This document shows positions 8,335-18,814 of a DNA stretch of 51,516 bases, one piece after another. Numbering within the stretch: the stretch's first letter is position 1; the number at the start of each line of letters is the position of its first letter. The notes beneath the pieces were generated by a model. That model searched no databases. It was not told where the DNA came from and was given only the letters and a program-made list of their open reading frames with translations. Both the position numbers and the translations under genes were made by a program. The stretch is taken from assembly GCA_964568075.1 (NCBI GenBank), contig CAZMOM010000023.1, positions 1 to 51,516 on the forward strand, written 5' to 3'. The stretch comes from MnTg04 sp964568075 (GTDB lineage: Bacteria > Pseudomonadota > Gammaproteobacteria > Steroidobacterales > MnTg04).

Positions 8335-9237
8335 TCAGAAAACGCTGTGGACGCGGAGCGCCGAAGGAATACATTCGATAACAATTACGTTCTCATCGGT
8401 ATGGTAGACCTCACCATCGAGCTCATAGCTGAGCGGCGCTTCGAATTCGATTTTTACCGAGCGGACTGATTTCATCCGCACCGCATCACCATCCTCGTGT
8501 TTGCCAGCTGCCACCTTTGCAAACAACCGCATTCGCCCCACCGGGCCGGCGTCGTTGATGGCGACCAGTTCGAGATAACCATCGGACAAGTCCGAATGTG
8601 GGGCGATATCGAATGATCCACCGAAAAAGCGGCCGTTTGCAACCACAACCATCAGCCGCCTGCCGCCTTGAGACTGAAGACCCTCAGCTTCGATCGTCAT
8701 TTCCATTCCCGGATAGCGGAACAGCTGGCGTAGCACGCAGTAACGGTACAACAGATCGCCCTTCAGGTGAGTGAACCCTGAAGCGTCATCGATTACCGCG
8801 ATATCGAACCCGCAGCCGAACACGTTCAGAAAATGGCGCCCGTTGACCTTGCCAACATCGATGAGTCTGGGTTCATTCTTTCTCAGGGCAGCGAGGGCCT
8901 CATCGATCCGCCGATAAACGATGCCCAGACTTTTGCCAAAATCGCTGCCGGTACCCGCCGGCAACAAACCGAGGCTGACGTCCCGGCGGCCACTGTTAAT
9001 GATCTCGTTGGCCACCAGCGACCAGGTTCCGTCGCCGCCGATCGCCACGATGCGGTCATAGTCATCGGCGAGCGCCTGGCGGGTCAGTGCCTCCAGGTCT
9101 CCGGGCTGGCCGCTGACTTCATAGTCGAAGTCGCCCAGCGCGGCGGTAAGCATTTGCAAATAGCGGGCCTGGCGGCGTGCGCCCCGGCCGCGTCCGGAAG
9201 CCGGATTGAAAAGAACAAAAGATCGTTGGCCGGACAA
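8335..9237 (-). CDS. Diacylglycerol/lipid kinase family protein (YegS/DgkB-like)
   Basis: A 300-residue soluble lipid kinase of the DAGK catalytic family. It shows the N-terminal NPASGRGRGARR nucleotide-site segment and the IVAIGGDGTWSLVANEI motif, where GGDG is the catalytic signature, followed by LLPAGTGSDFGKSLGI. It would phosphorylate diacylglycerol or a similar lipid alcohol, including long-chain bases, to the phosphate ester. The start must be the TTG at 9237 because a TAG stop lies in frame 9 bp upstream, at the edge of a MITE-like element that ends at 9246. The insertion has therefore replaced the native upstream sequence. A second kinase of this family is at 28651-29562. Confidence 0.9.
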   Translation of the reverse strand: MSGQRSFVLFNPASGRGRGARRQARYLQMLTAALGDFDYEVSGQPGDLEALTRQALADDYDRIVAIGGDGTWSLVANEIINSGRRDVSLGLLPAGTGSDFGKSLGIVYRRIDEALAALRKNEPRLIDVGKVNGRHFLNVFGCGFDIAVIDDASGFTHLKGDLLYRYCVLRQLFRYPGMEMTIEAEGLQSQGGRRLMVVVANGRFFGGSFDIAPHSDLSDGYLELVAINDAGPVGRMRLFAKVAAGKHEDGDAVRMKSVRSVKIEFEAPLSYELDGEVYHTDENVIVIECIPSALRVHSVF

Positions 9238-9245
9238 AACGGACT

Positions 9246-9460
9246 AGGAGCCTGTCGGACTTGGGTGTTCGTAGCGAGGCGAGTACGGAATCGAGGTCAT
9301 TTTTTTGATCGTATGATGCGAATAGTGGGTCTATTTAACGAAAAGGATCGGAAAAATGGACCAATTTCCTGCCGGCGCAGTAGAACAACCCAAGCTTGTT
9401 TATTTCAGCACCTAACACGGATCCCGGTTGAAATATGCAAGCTAAGTCCGACAGGCTCCT
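9246..9460. mobile_element. MITE-like element with 17-bp terminal inverted repeats
   Basis: The element is bounded by perfect inverted repeats: AGGAGCCTGTCGGACTT at 9246-9262 and its complement at 9444-9460. If the element proper starts at GGAGCC, it is flanked on both sides by TA, the target duplication of IS630/Tc1-mariner transposases. The 215-bp interior codes for no transposase; only an 18-codon frame starting at about 9356 is present. This is the pattern of a non-autonomous miniature transposable element. It fills the gap between the lipid kinase and the acetoacetate-decarboxylase-like gene, so it now supplies the 5' region of the kinase. Confidence 0.75.
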
Positions 9461-9463
9461 AAC

Positions 9464-10126
9464 TTAAAGCGTTTCCAGCTCTTCGAACAACTGCCGTCCG
9501 CGCTTCATCCACAGTTCGCGAAACGGATATTCGGCAACTTCCTCCGCGTCCAGCCCCTTGCACATGGGATGATCGTGCAGCGTCAGAGATCCGCGTTCTT
9601 CTTCGTGCTCACAAAAATCACCCTGCATATGGATATCGACCTTGTAGCGGCCTGAATCGTCTTTCATGTTGCACTGATACAAATGATCGACAACTTCCCA
9701 CTGATGTTCGGTGACGGTGAAATTCAGAATGGGCGTATCTCCTTCCCTGACCGCCACCTCGACCGTTCCCTCCTTCTCGACAAAATCCACCGCTGTGTCA
9801 GCCATGTGATGCGGCAGATGCCAGCGCTCGATCGCATGTTCACGCGCCTCGGGCGTACTGGTGCCCAGGAGGAATGGATAAAAAGCGGATTTCGGAAATT
9901 CGCCGCCCGCATCGACCAACGGCGGCACGATCACCGCCATGACGATCTCCTGGTATGGGCCGACCATGCTTTCGGTAAAATCGAAGGCGGTCACCGCGAA
10001 AATCGAAGATCCATGATGTGATTCCAGAGTCTGCAACGGTTTTGGAAGCAGTGGCATTGCCATTTCCGTGGGCATCTCGAAAAAAGCGCTGACCGCCTGG
10101 CTGAACTCGTACTTCGTCAACGACAT
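9464..10126 (-). CDS. Acetoacetate decarboxylase superfamily-like protein
   Basis: A 220-residue protein that I place, with moderate certainty, in the acetoacetate decarboxylase superfamily from its overall sequence character: repeated short beta-rich segments such as SSIFAVTAFDFTESMVGPYQEIVMAVIVPP and a conserved region around FPKSAFYPFLLGT. It could be a decarboxylase, hydratase or non-catalytic binding protein. The start at 10126 has GAGG nine bases ahead, and it overlaps the end of the alpha-oxoamine synthase gene by 10 bp, so the two are translationally coupled. A 3-oxo acid or amino-ketone product of the synthase is an attractive but untested substrate. Confidence 0.6.
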   Translation of the reverse strand: MSLTKYEFSQAVSAFFEMPTEMAMPLLPKPLQTLESHHGSSIFAVTAFDFTESMVGPYQEIVMAVIVPPLVDAGGEFPKSAFYPFLLGTSTPEAREHAIERWHLPHHMADTAVDFVEKEGTVEVAVREGDTPILNFTVTEHQWEVVDHLYQCNMKDDSGRYKVDIHMQGDFCEHEEERGSLTLHDHPMCKGLDAEEVAEYPFRELWMKRGRQLFEELETL

Positions 10127-11418
10127 AGCCCGTTCCTCTGCAGAACCTTGATCAAAATATCGCATCCCTGCTCAAGCTGCTCTTTCGTGTGTCCGGCGCT
10201 GATCGAAATACGGAAACGGGACCGATGTTTGCCGACTGCAGGGAATCTGACCGGATTCAGGTAAACGCCTTCATGCATCAGTTGCTCGCCATATGAAAAT
10301 ATGTGTTTGTCATCACGAATCATCACGGGAATAACCTGCGACTCCGAGTTACCGATATCGACGCCTGCGTCTTTCAGCAGTTTTTGGGCAATATGCACGT
10401 TCTCCCATAAACGCTTCCTCAGCTCCGGTTCGTCTCGCGCCAGGTCGAGCGCTTTGCTGATACCGGCCGTAACCCCCGGCGGCAGCGCGCACGAAAATAC
10501 GCGGGACCTGGCAAACCCTCTCAGATAGTTGGTCAGCTTGAACGAGCCCGCGACATATCCACCCACGCCGCCCAGGCTCTTGGAAAAAGTGCCCATATGA
10601 ATGTCGATCTCATCCTCGAGACCGAAGTGCTCGGCGACGCCACGCCCCGTCTCGCCAAAAATAAAGGCGGAGTGAGCCTCGTCGATCATGACTCGGGCGT
10701 TATAACGTTTACAGACCTCGACAATTTCCGGCAGGACCGGCAAGTCTCCATCCATCGAATAGACGCCTTCAACTACGACCAGTTTCTTGCCCGTCGCACG
10801 TTTCAGTTTCTTTTCCAGGTCGTCAACCCTGTTATGCCGGAAAAATCTGACCTTGGCCTTCGAAAGAATGATTCCGTCTACGATACTGGCATGCGAATAC
10901 TGATCGGTGATCACGGTATCGCCCGGCCTCATCAGCCCGGAGATAACACCGAGGTTGACGCTATAGCCGGTAGAAAAAAGAATCGCGGATTCTTTTTGTT
11001 TGAATGTCGCGACTTTGTCGGCCAGCTCTTCGTGCAACTCCATCGTGCCGCTGAGAATTGGCGAACCTGATGCGCCCAGCCCGTACTTCCGGGTCGCTTC
11101 GACCGCGGCTTCGATCACTTCCGGTCGATATGACAGACCGAGGTAGTTGTAAGACGAAAAATTGATCAGGTCCTTCAGAACTTCGTTATCCAGCGTCTCG
11201 CGGATATCGATCGTGGAACCCGGAGCGGTCTGCATCGGCAGTCCAAACTGATAATAACCGGCGCCTCGCGCAGTCACCCACCAGTCATCCAGTGGATCGA
11301 GCATGCAAAACGCATCGTCGCCCGTCCCATAGTAGAAATTACTGTAATCGAAATCATCGAAATGGTGGGCGGCTGCAGTCGCCGACATTTCCCTAATCTT
11401 TTTCTTTGGTGCTTCCAT
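10117..11418 (-). CDS. Alpha-oxoamine synthase (AONS/KBL/SPT family)
   Basis: A 433-residue pyridoxal-phosphate enzyme of the family that condenses an amino acid with an acyl-CoA or acyl-ACP with loss of CO2 (8-amino-7-oxononanoate synthase, aminoketobutyrate ligase, serine palmitoyltransferase, CqsA). Visible residues: H176 in DQYSHASIVDG, D246 and H249 in MIDEAHSAFIFGE, and the Schiff-base lysine K280 in GTFSKSLGGVGGY. About 50 extra residues precede the usual core (FDYSNFYYGTGDDAF), a feature of SPT-like rather than BioF-like members. No biotin genes are adjacent. It is coupled to the decarboxylase-like gene and divergent from plsC. I infer a lipid or signal amino-ketone product, not biotin. 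The Met at 11388 is an alternative start. Confidence 0.88.
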   Translation of the reverse strand: MEAPKKKIREMSATAAAHHFDDFDYSNFYYGTGDDAFCMLDPLDDWWVTARGAGYYQFGLPMQTAPGSTIDIRETLDNEVLKDLINFSSYNYLGLSYRPEVIEAAVEATRKYGLGASGSPILSGTMELHEELADKVATFKQKESAILFSTGYSVNLGVISGLMRPGDTVITDQYSHASIVDGIILSKAKVRFFRHNRVDDLEKKLKRATGKKLVVVEGVYSMDGDLPVLPEIVEVCKRYNARVMIDEAHSAFIFGETGRGVAEHFGLEDEIDIHMGTFSKSLGGVGGYVAGSFKLTNYLRGFARSRVFSCALPPGVTAGISKALDLARDEPELRKRLWENVHIAQKLLKDAGVDIGNSESQVIPVMIRDDKHIFSYGEQLMHEGVYLNPVRFPAVGKHRSRFRISISAGHTKEQLEQGCDILIKVLQRNGLCR

Positions 11419-11520
11419 AGTGCTGGGTATTATCCTGGCTATGTGAACCTATGTTGTTGACCTGACCCCAAGAGCTGGCCTATTTTCCCAGTTTCCTCGC
11501 TACAAACAAGAATTCCGTCC

Positions 11521-12297
11521 ATGATCAGACGTTACTTCAATTACCTGCGTGCCGCCGCCAGTCTGCTGTTTATTGGCGTAATTACGATTACCGGCGACCT
11601 CGTCCAGCGTACCGTCTTCGCCCTGCTGCTCCGGATATCGGGCCGGTACAGGACACGTCTACTGGTAATCTGGTTCCGATTCTGGGCGAAGTTCTTCCTG
11701 GTGGGCATCAGTTTGTTCTGCGGCGTCAATTTCAAACCGCTTCCCCGGCTTCCAGGAGACCCGGGGATCCTCGTGCTGATGAATCACCAGTCACTGCTCG
11801 ATATGCCGTATCTTGTCTCTGGCTTCACTGAAAATTACCCCCTGTTCGTTACCAGGCGCTCCCATGCCAGGGGCATTCCCCTGATTTCCCGCTTGCTGCG
11901 CATGTACAAGGTTCCGTTTGTCGATCCAGTCCGGTTTTCCAGATCACAACTGGACGGCCTGCGCGACACTGCCGCCAATACTCAGCTGCCCATGGCGATT
12001 TTTCCGGAGGGCACGCGCTCAAAAGATGGAGAGATCCGCAAGTTCAGAACCGCTGGCACCAATGCCATTCTTTCATCACGCCCCTGGTCCGTCTACCTGG
12101 TCGTGGTGGACGGCCTTTGGCAGTGCGCGACTTTACCGGATTTTCTCGCGAAAATCAGTCAAATTAAGCCAAAATCAGCGGTTTTCGGCCCTTTTCCCTA
12201 TGATCCCGAGACCGGCGATCCCGAGCAATTTGTCGCCGAAATGCATGCGCTGGCCGTCAAAGAACTGGCGAATCTCCGCCGGGAGAATGGCGGGTGA
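11521..12297 (+). CDS. plsC: 1-acyl-sn-glycerol-3-phosphate acyltransferase family protein
   Basis: A 258-residue membrane-associated acyltransferase of the PlsC family. It has an N-terminal hydrophobic region (LRAAASLLFIGVITITG), the catalytic H-x4-D motif in MNHQSLLDMPYL, and the acceptor-phosphate motif FPEGTRSKDGEIRKF. The family acylates lysophosphatidate to phosphatidate. It is transcribed away from the alpha-oxoamine synthase across a 102-bp gap, and its stop codon overlaps the GTG start of the next gene (GTGA). That next gene resembles a CTP:phosphatidate cytidylyltransferase, so PlsC may feed its product directly to its neighbour. Confidence 0.9.
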   Translation: MIRRYFNYLRAAASLLFIGVITITGDLVQRTVFALLLRISGRYRTRLLVIWFRFWAKFFLVGISLFCGVNFKPLPRLPGDPGILVLMNHQSLLDMPYLVSGFTENYPLFVTRRSHARGIPLISRLLRMYKVPFVDPVRFSRSQLDGLRDTAANTQLPMAIFPEGTRSKDGEIRKFRTAGTNAILSSRPWSVYLVVVDGLWQCATLPDFLAKISQIKPKSAVFGPFPYDPETGDPEQFVAEMHALAVKELANLRRENGG

Positions 12298-13253
12298 ACG
12301 ACAATGTTGCTGATGCAGGCGGGACGATGCTGTCGCCTGCGCTCGACACGGCGCTAAAGTCACTGGCGGATCGTGCCGGCGACAATTTGTCAGCGATCAT
12401 CTTTTTCGGCTCGCGCCTGTTGAACACGACGCCCGGAAAGCACAGCGCCGCGGACTGGTTTATCGTCGTCGACGATTACGCGGAGTTTTATCGCCATTTT
12501 GCCGATCTGGTCAGTTACCCGTCCGGGTTTGTGGCGTGGCTCAATCGAATTCTGCCGCCCAATGCGATTTATTTGCCGGTGGAAGACAGCGCGGGCATCA
12601 AGGTGATGATCATCAGCGAGAGGGATTTCGACCGGGCCATGAACAAGCGGGCCAGAGATCACTTTTGCCAGGGCCGCCTGGTACAGAAGGTGGCGATTAT
12701 TTTTGCCCGGAATGAGCAGGCCCGCACCAGCACGCGGAGTTATCTGCAGGCGGCGCGCGACGGCACACTGGACTGGGTACCGCTGTACGCCGGGGATAAA
12801 TTTACCGTCGAATCCTATTGCCGGGCGATGATGCAAACATCGTATGGCGCCGAAATCCGCCCCGAATCGACCGGCCGGGTACTGGAAGTCATCGCGCAAC
12901 AGCAAGCTTCATTGATAGAAACGTTTCAGCCGGTGCTGGATACCGGCGTCGAACGGGGAGTATTGGAGCGGGACGGACTGAGCTACCGGCTGAAAATACC
13001 GGCTTCATTCGGCCAACGATGGCGCTGGCGCTGGTATTTCCGCAAGTCGAAAGTTCGCGCGACGTTGCGCTGGTTCAAATACGTCATGACTTTCGCCGGC
13101 TGGCCGGATTACATTGCGCGCAAACTGGAGCGCCGCTCGGGCATCGAGATCGAACTGACCGATGCGGAACGACGGTGGCCTTTGTTGCTGCTGTGGCCGA
13201 AGATCATCAAGTACTTCGTTCGCTTGCAGAAAAGTAAAAAGTCGAAACCGTGA
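12294..13253 (+). CDS. Tam41-like nucleotidyltransferase, candidate phosphatidate cytidylyltransferase
   Basis: A 319-residue protein starting at GTG inside the plsC stop. It begins with a nucleotidyltransferase-fold signature: IIFFGSRLL, then ADWFIVVDDY, in the G-S...D-x-x-x-x-D spacing. The following segments run in the same order as in the mitochondrial protein Tam41: a hydrophobic YPSGFVAWLNRILPPN block, GIKVMIISERDF, then DHFCQGRLVQKVAIIF (the Gly-Arg-Leu-x-Lys-x-Val segment). Last come a KFTVESYCRAMMQTSYGAEI helix and RVLEVIAQQQASLIETF. Tam41 converts phosphatidate plus CTP to CDP-diacylglycerol. I made this match by eye and have no alignment score. The context, coupled to the phosphatidate-making plsC, supports it. 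It could instead be an unrelated nucleotidyltransferase. Confidence 0.6.
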   Translation: MNDNVADAGGTMLSPALDTALKSLADRAGDNLSAIIFFGSRLLNTTPGKHSAADWFIVVDDYAEFYRHFADLVSYPSGFVAWLNRILPPNAIYLPVEDSAGIKVMIISERDFDRAMNKRARDHFCQGRLVQKVAIIFARNEQARTSTRSYLQAARDGTLDWVPLYAGDKFTVESYCRAMMQTSYGAEIRPESTGRVLEVIAQQQASLIETFQPVLDTGVERGVLERDGLSYRLKIPASFGQRWRWRWYFRKSKVRATLRWFKYVMTFAGWPDYIARKLERRSGIEIELTDAERRWPLLLLWPKIIKYFVRLQKSKKSKP

Positions 13254-13277
13254 GACCGAGAGCGTAAGACAGGATTC

Positions 13278-13715
13278 GTGAGACAGAGAACAGGCAGACA
13301 TTTATTAGCAAGGGCAGCCGGTTTAGCGATAAGCCTCGCATCAGGCTGTGCCATCGGCGATGAACCGCCGGGAAAACCCTCAGCCGAATCAAATGACGAG
13401 CCCCCGGCGCTTATTCAGGAATCCCGTGGCAGCGATCCGGAAACACTGGCCAGGAAAACGCTGGGCCATTTTTTGTCGGTCTCAGCCGAGGAGCTGACGC
13501 TGGTCAGCCTAAGGGCTGTGGCGTGGCGAGATGCGAGCCTGGGATGCCCGCAACCCGGGATGAACTACGCCCAGGTCATCACGCCGGGTTACCGGGTCGT
13601 GTTCGTGCATGACGGGCACACTTATCATGTCCATATGACCATAGGCCGGGCCCTGGTCTGCGAAAACGCGTCGGATGGTCATATTGGCTACGAGATACCG
13701 CCGCAAAAAGAATAG
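13278..13715 (+). CDS. Putative lipoprotein, unknown function
   Basis: A 145-residue protein starting at GTG, with an N-terminal export signal ending in a lipobox-like LASGC, so it is probably anchored to a membrane. The mature part holds VAWRDASLGCPQPGMNYAQV followed by TPGYRVVFVHDGHTYHVH. This is a short domain (W-x-D-x-S-L-G-C-P, then a Tyr/His-rich strand) that recurs in uncharacterised secreted proteins. It follows the Tam41-like gene by 24 bp and could be its operon partner, though no functional tie is visible. A terminator follows at 13766. Confidence 0.7.
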   Translation: MRQRTGRHLLARAAGLAISLASGCAIGDEPPGKPSAESNDEPPALIQESRGSDPETLARKTLGHFLSVSAEELTLVSLRAVAWRDASLGCPQPGMNYAQVITPGYRVVFVHDGHTYHVHMTIGRALVCENASDGHIGYEIPPQKE

Positions 13716-13765
13716 AAGATGGGCGAGTAAAAGGCGAGCGAATAAAAAGTGAACGAACAAAAAAA

Positions 13766-13802
13766 GGCCGCCTGTCGATTAACGACGGACGGCCCTCTTT
13801 TC
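13766..13802. terminator. Bidirectional rho-independent terminator
   Basis: An imperfect stem formed by GGCCGCCTGTCG and CGACGGACGGCC around ATTAA, followed by CTCTTTTC on the plus strand and preceded by an A-run that gives a U-tract on the minus strand. It lies between the convergent lipoprotein and S8 protease genes. A second small GGCC stem (about 13810-13828) follows with T7 in its loop. Confidence 0.7.
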
Positions 13803-13845
13803 TACTTGTCGGCCTTTTTTTCGGCCTTACTTTTCAGCTCACAGA

Positions 13846-16839
<2,994 letters not shown>

Positions 16840-17308
16840 GGTCGATCCCCTCATGATGTTTCATTATTAATAGTTTTGAACCTGAACAGGCAAATCGCTT
16901 CGCCCGCATGCTTCTTTATCCGAATGAATTCAGTCATCGGATTTATTTGTTCGGGTTTTATTTGTTCGCGTATTCTGTATTCGGGTTTTCTTTATTCACG
17001 GGTAGCCGATCTTTTTTTGACCGGCCCTGTCGTTGTCAAATCCAGAATGGCAAGACGTCGGATCAGGGCCTTTCTGTGGCTCTTTTTCGAGTTCTTACCA
17101 GGCTGCTCCATAGATGACACTACTACCCGCAAAAGCCGATTGCAATTGAAGTCGTTAGTCCGGCCTAAATCACTCAAAATTCAGGCCTTTCTGGTCAAAA
17201 ACCCTTTAATAATAAGGGATTATGTAAAAAGACTAATGAGATTCCACACCGGGCGGGTCCCGTTAAACCACCAGGCCAGTCACCGGGTCTGCCGCGCCCG
17301 GTTCGTGA
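16840..17308. other. Intergenic region, no gene found
   Basis: This stretch between the start of the S8 protease and the end of the class V aminotransferase gene is AT-rich. It holds short imperfect repeats of TTCGGGTTTT and TTTATTTGTTC (about 16930-17000). It must contain the protease promoter, but I could not pick a convincing -35/-10 pair. The open frames across it look like chance. Confidence 0.5.
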
Positions 17309-18538
17309 TCAGCCGGGCAGCCGTTCGATGGCATCCAGCAAGCGTTCGATTTCGTCTTTCGTGTTGTACATCGACACGCCGAGCCGAATCAGGCCGCCGC
17401 TTGCAGACAGTCCCAGCAATTCAACGAGACGTTGTGCATAGAAATGGCCTTGCCACAGGCAAAATCCTTGCCGGCCCAATCGCGTCGTGGCTTCATCCGT
17501 TGACACTTTGTCCGTTGTGATCGATACGGTCGGCGACCGCCTCGCCGATGAAAAGTCGGGGCCCCATGCCTCGATGCCCGGGATCGCCGTCACGCTGTCG
17601 TAATAGAATGAAGCCAGCTCGTGCTCATACTCCAAAATCCCGTCCATCGCGCTCACCAGCCGGTCCCTGAGAGTCGCGCCCTCACCCCAGCCGGCAATGT
17701 ATTCGATCGTTGCCGCGGTCGAAATGATCGCCGCGTGGTTCAGGGTGCCGGTTTCGACTCGATACGGCGCGTCCTGGTATTGGGTACAAAGCCGGTTGGT
17801 CGGCAGCGTATCCAGCAGGCCGGCCCTTGAATAAAGAATGCCGACATGCGGGCCGTAAAACTTGTACGCCGAACACAGCAGAAAATCCGGATCCATGGCG
17901 GTGACATCAATCGAAAAGTGTGGCGCGTAGTGAACGGCATCGACGAGCATCCAGGCGCCAACCTCGCGGGTCAGCTCGCGCGCCAGCTTAAGATCGTTGA
18001 CCGTGCCCAGCGCATTGGACGAAGCGTTTATCGCGACCAGCTTCGTGCGTTCGTTGATTTTGTTTTTGAGGTCCTCGGGATCGTAGTAACCCTCGGAATC
18101 GATACCCAGCTCTTTTATTGTGACGCCCCGGTCCTGCAACTGCAGCCACGGACCACGGTTCGCCTCGTGGTCCAGCGCCGTGATCAGCACTTCATCGCCT
18201 GCCCCCCACAACCGCGAAAACGCATCGGCGAGCGAAAAGGCCAGGGTGGTCATGTTTGCGCCGAAGGAAATGCAGGCCGGGTCGTCCGTCCCGATGAACG
18301 CGGCAACGGTCTGCCGGGTGCTCCACATCGCTTCCGAGAGATCCCGGGAGGTAACGAAGTCGCCCCCGACATTGGTATTGCAGGTCCGGTAAACACGCGT
18401 GATCGCCTCGATCACCGAATTCGGGACCTGCGTGCCGGCCGGCCCGTCAAAAAACGCCAGCGGCTGACCATCCTGCGACCTGGACAGGCCGGGGAAATCT
18501 TCCCTGGCCTTGAGGCAATCATTTTCCGTGTACGCCAC
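17309..18538 (-). CDS. Class V aminotransferase, cysteine desulfurase-like
   Basis: A 409-residue PLP enzyme of the cysteine-desulfurase-like subfamily related to SufS. Family features: the N-terminal FFDGPAGTQVP segment, TNVGGDF, ALDHEANRGPW with the conserved His, LVDAVHYAPH with the cofactor Asp, and the Schiff-base lysine in LCSAYKFYGPHVG. Members of this subfamily lack a proven role in Fe-S assembly and may act as desulfurases, selenocysteine lyases or C-S lyases. No suf or isc genes are near, which argues against a housekeeping cluster role. The gene appears monocistronic, with an OmpA gene behind it on the same strand. Confidence 0.85.
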   Translation of the reverse strand: MAYTENDCLKAREDFPGLSRSQDGQPLAFFDGPAGTQVPNSVIEAITRVYRTCNTNVGGDFVTSRDLSEAMWSTRQTVAAFIGTDDPACISFGANMTTLAFSLADAFSRLWGAGDEVLITALDHEANRGPWLQLQDRGVTIKELGIDSEGYYDPEDLKNKINERTKLVAINASSNALGTVNDLKLARELTREVGAWMLVDAVHYAPHFSIDVTAMDPDFLLCSAYKFYGPHVGILYSRAGLLDTLPTNRLCTQYQDAPYRVETGTLNHAAIISTAATIEYIAGWGEGATLRDRLVSAMDGILEYEHELASFYYDSVTAIPGIEAWGPDFSSARRSPTVSITTDKVSTDEATTRLGRQGFCLWQGHFYAQRLVELLGLSASGGLIRLGVSMYNTKDEIERLLDAIERLPG

Positions 18539-18760
18539 TCACTCCCCCGAATGAATCTGCAGTTCGCCAGGCGACTCGCCGGCGAAGTCATTGATTTACT
18601 CTGCGGTCGTCGCGCCGGGCTCGCGCAACGGCATGCCGGCCTCGAGTCCCTGTCCTGAATCGAAGTTGCGGCTAATGTACAGCATCGACCGTATGGATAC
18701 GATGCCGGACGGTCGCAACCAGCCGGCTGCTGGTAAAGCAAGAAAGACGCGGGAAAGAAG

Positions 18761-18789
18761 CGCGTGGGCGTGCACTGCACGCCCACGCG
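18761..18789 (-). terminator. Strong palindrome, likely terminator of the OmpA-family gene
   Basis: A perfect 14-bp inverted repeat (CGCGTGGGCGTGCA and its complement, one base between) lies 26 bp past the stop of the OmpA gene on the minus strand. It is followed there by CTTCTTT, a weak U-tract. Confidence 0.55.
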
Positions 18790-18814
18790 ACTTATCGATT
18801 CAGGTTCGGCTGAT

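Noticed and set aside
9356..9415. Short frame inside the MITE-like element that might be a transposase relic
   Set aside because: Only 18 codons plus a stop, with no similarity I can recognise to a transposase N-terminus.
16880..17010. TTCGGGTTTT-type short repeats upstream of the S8 protease
   Set aside because: Irregular spacing and sequence; more likely AT-rich promoter DNA than an organised repeat array.
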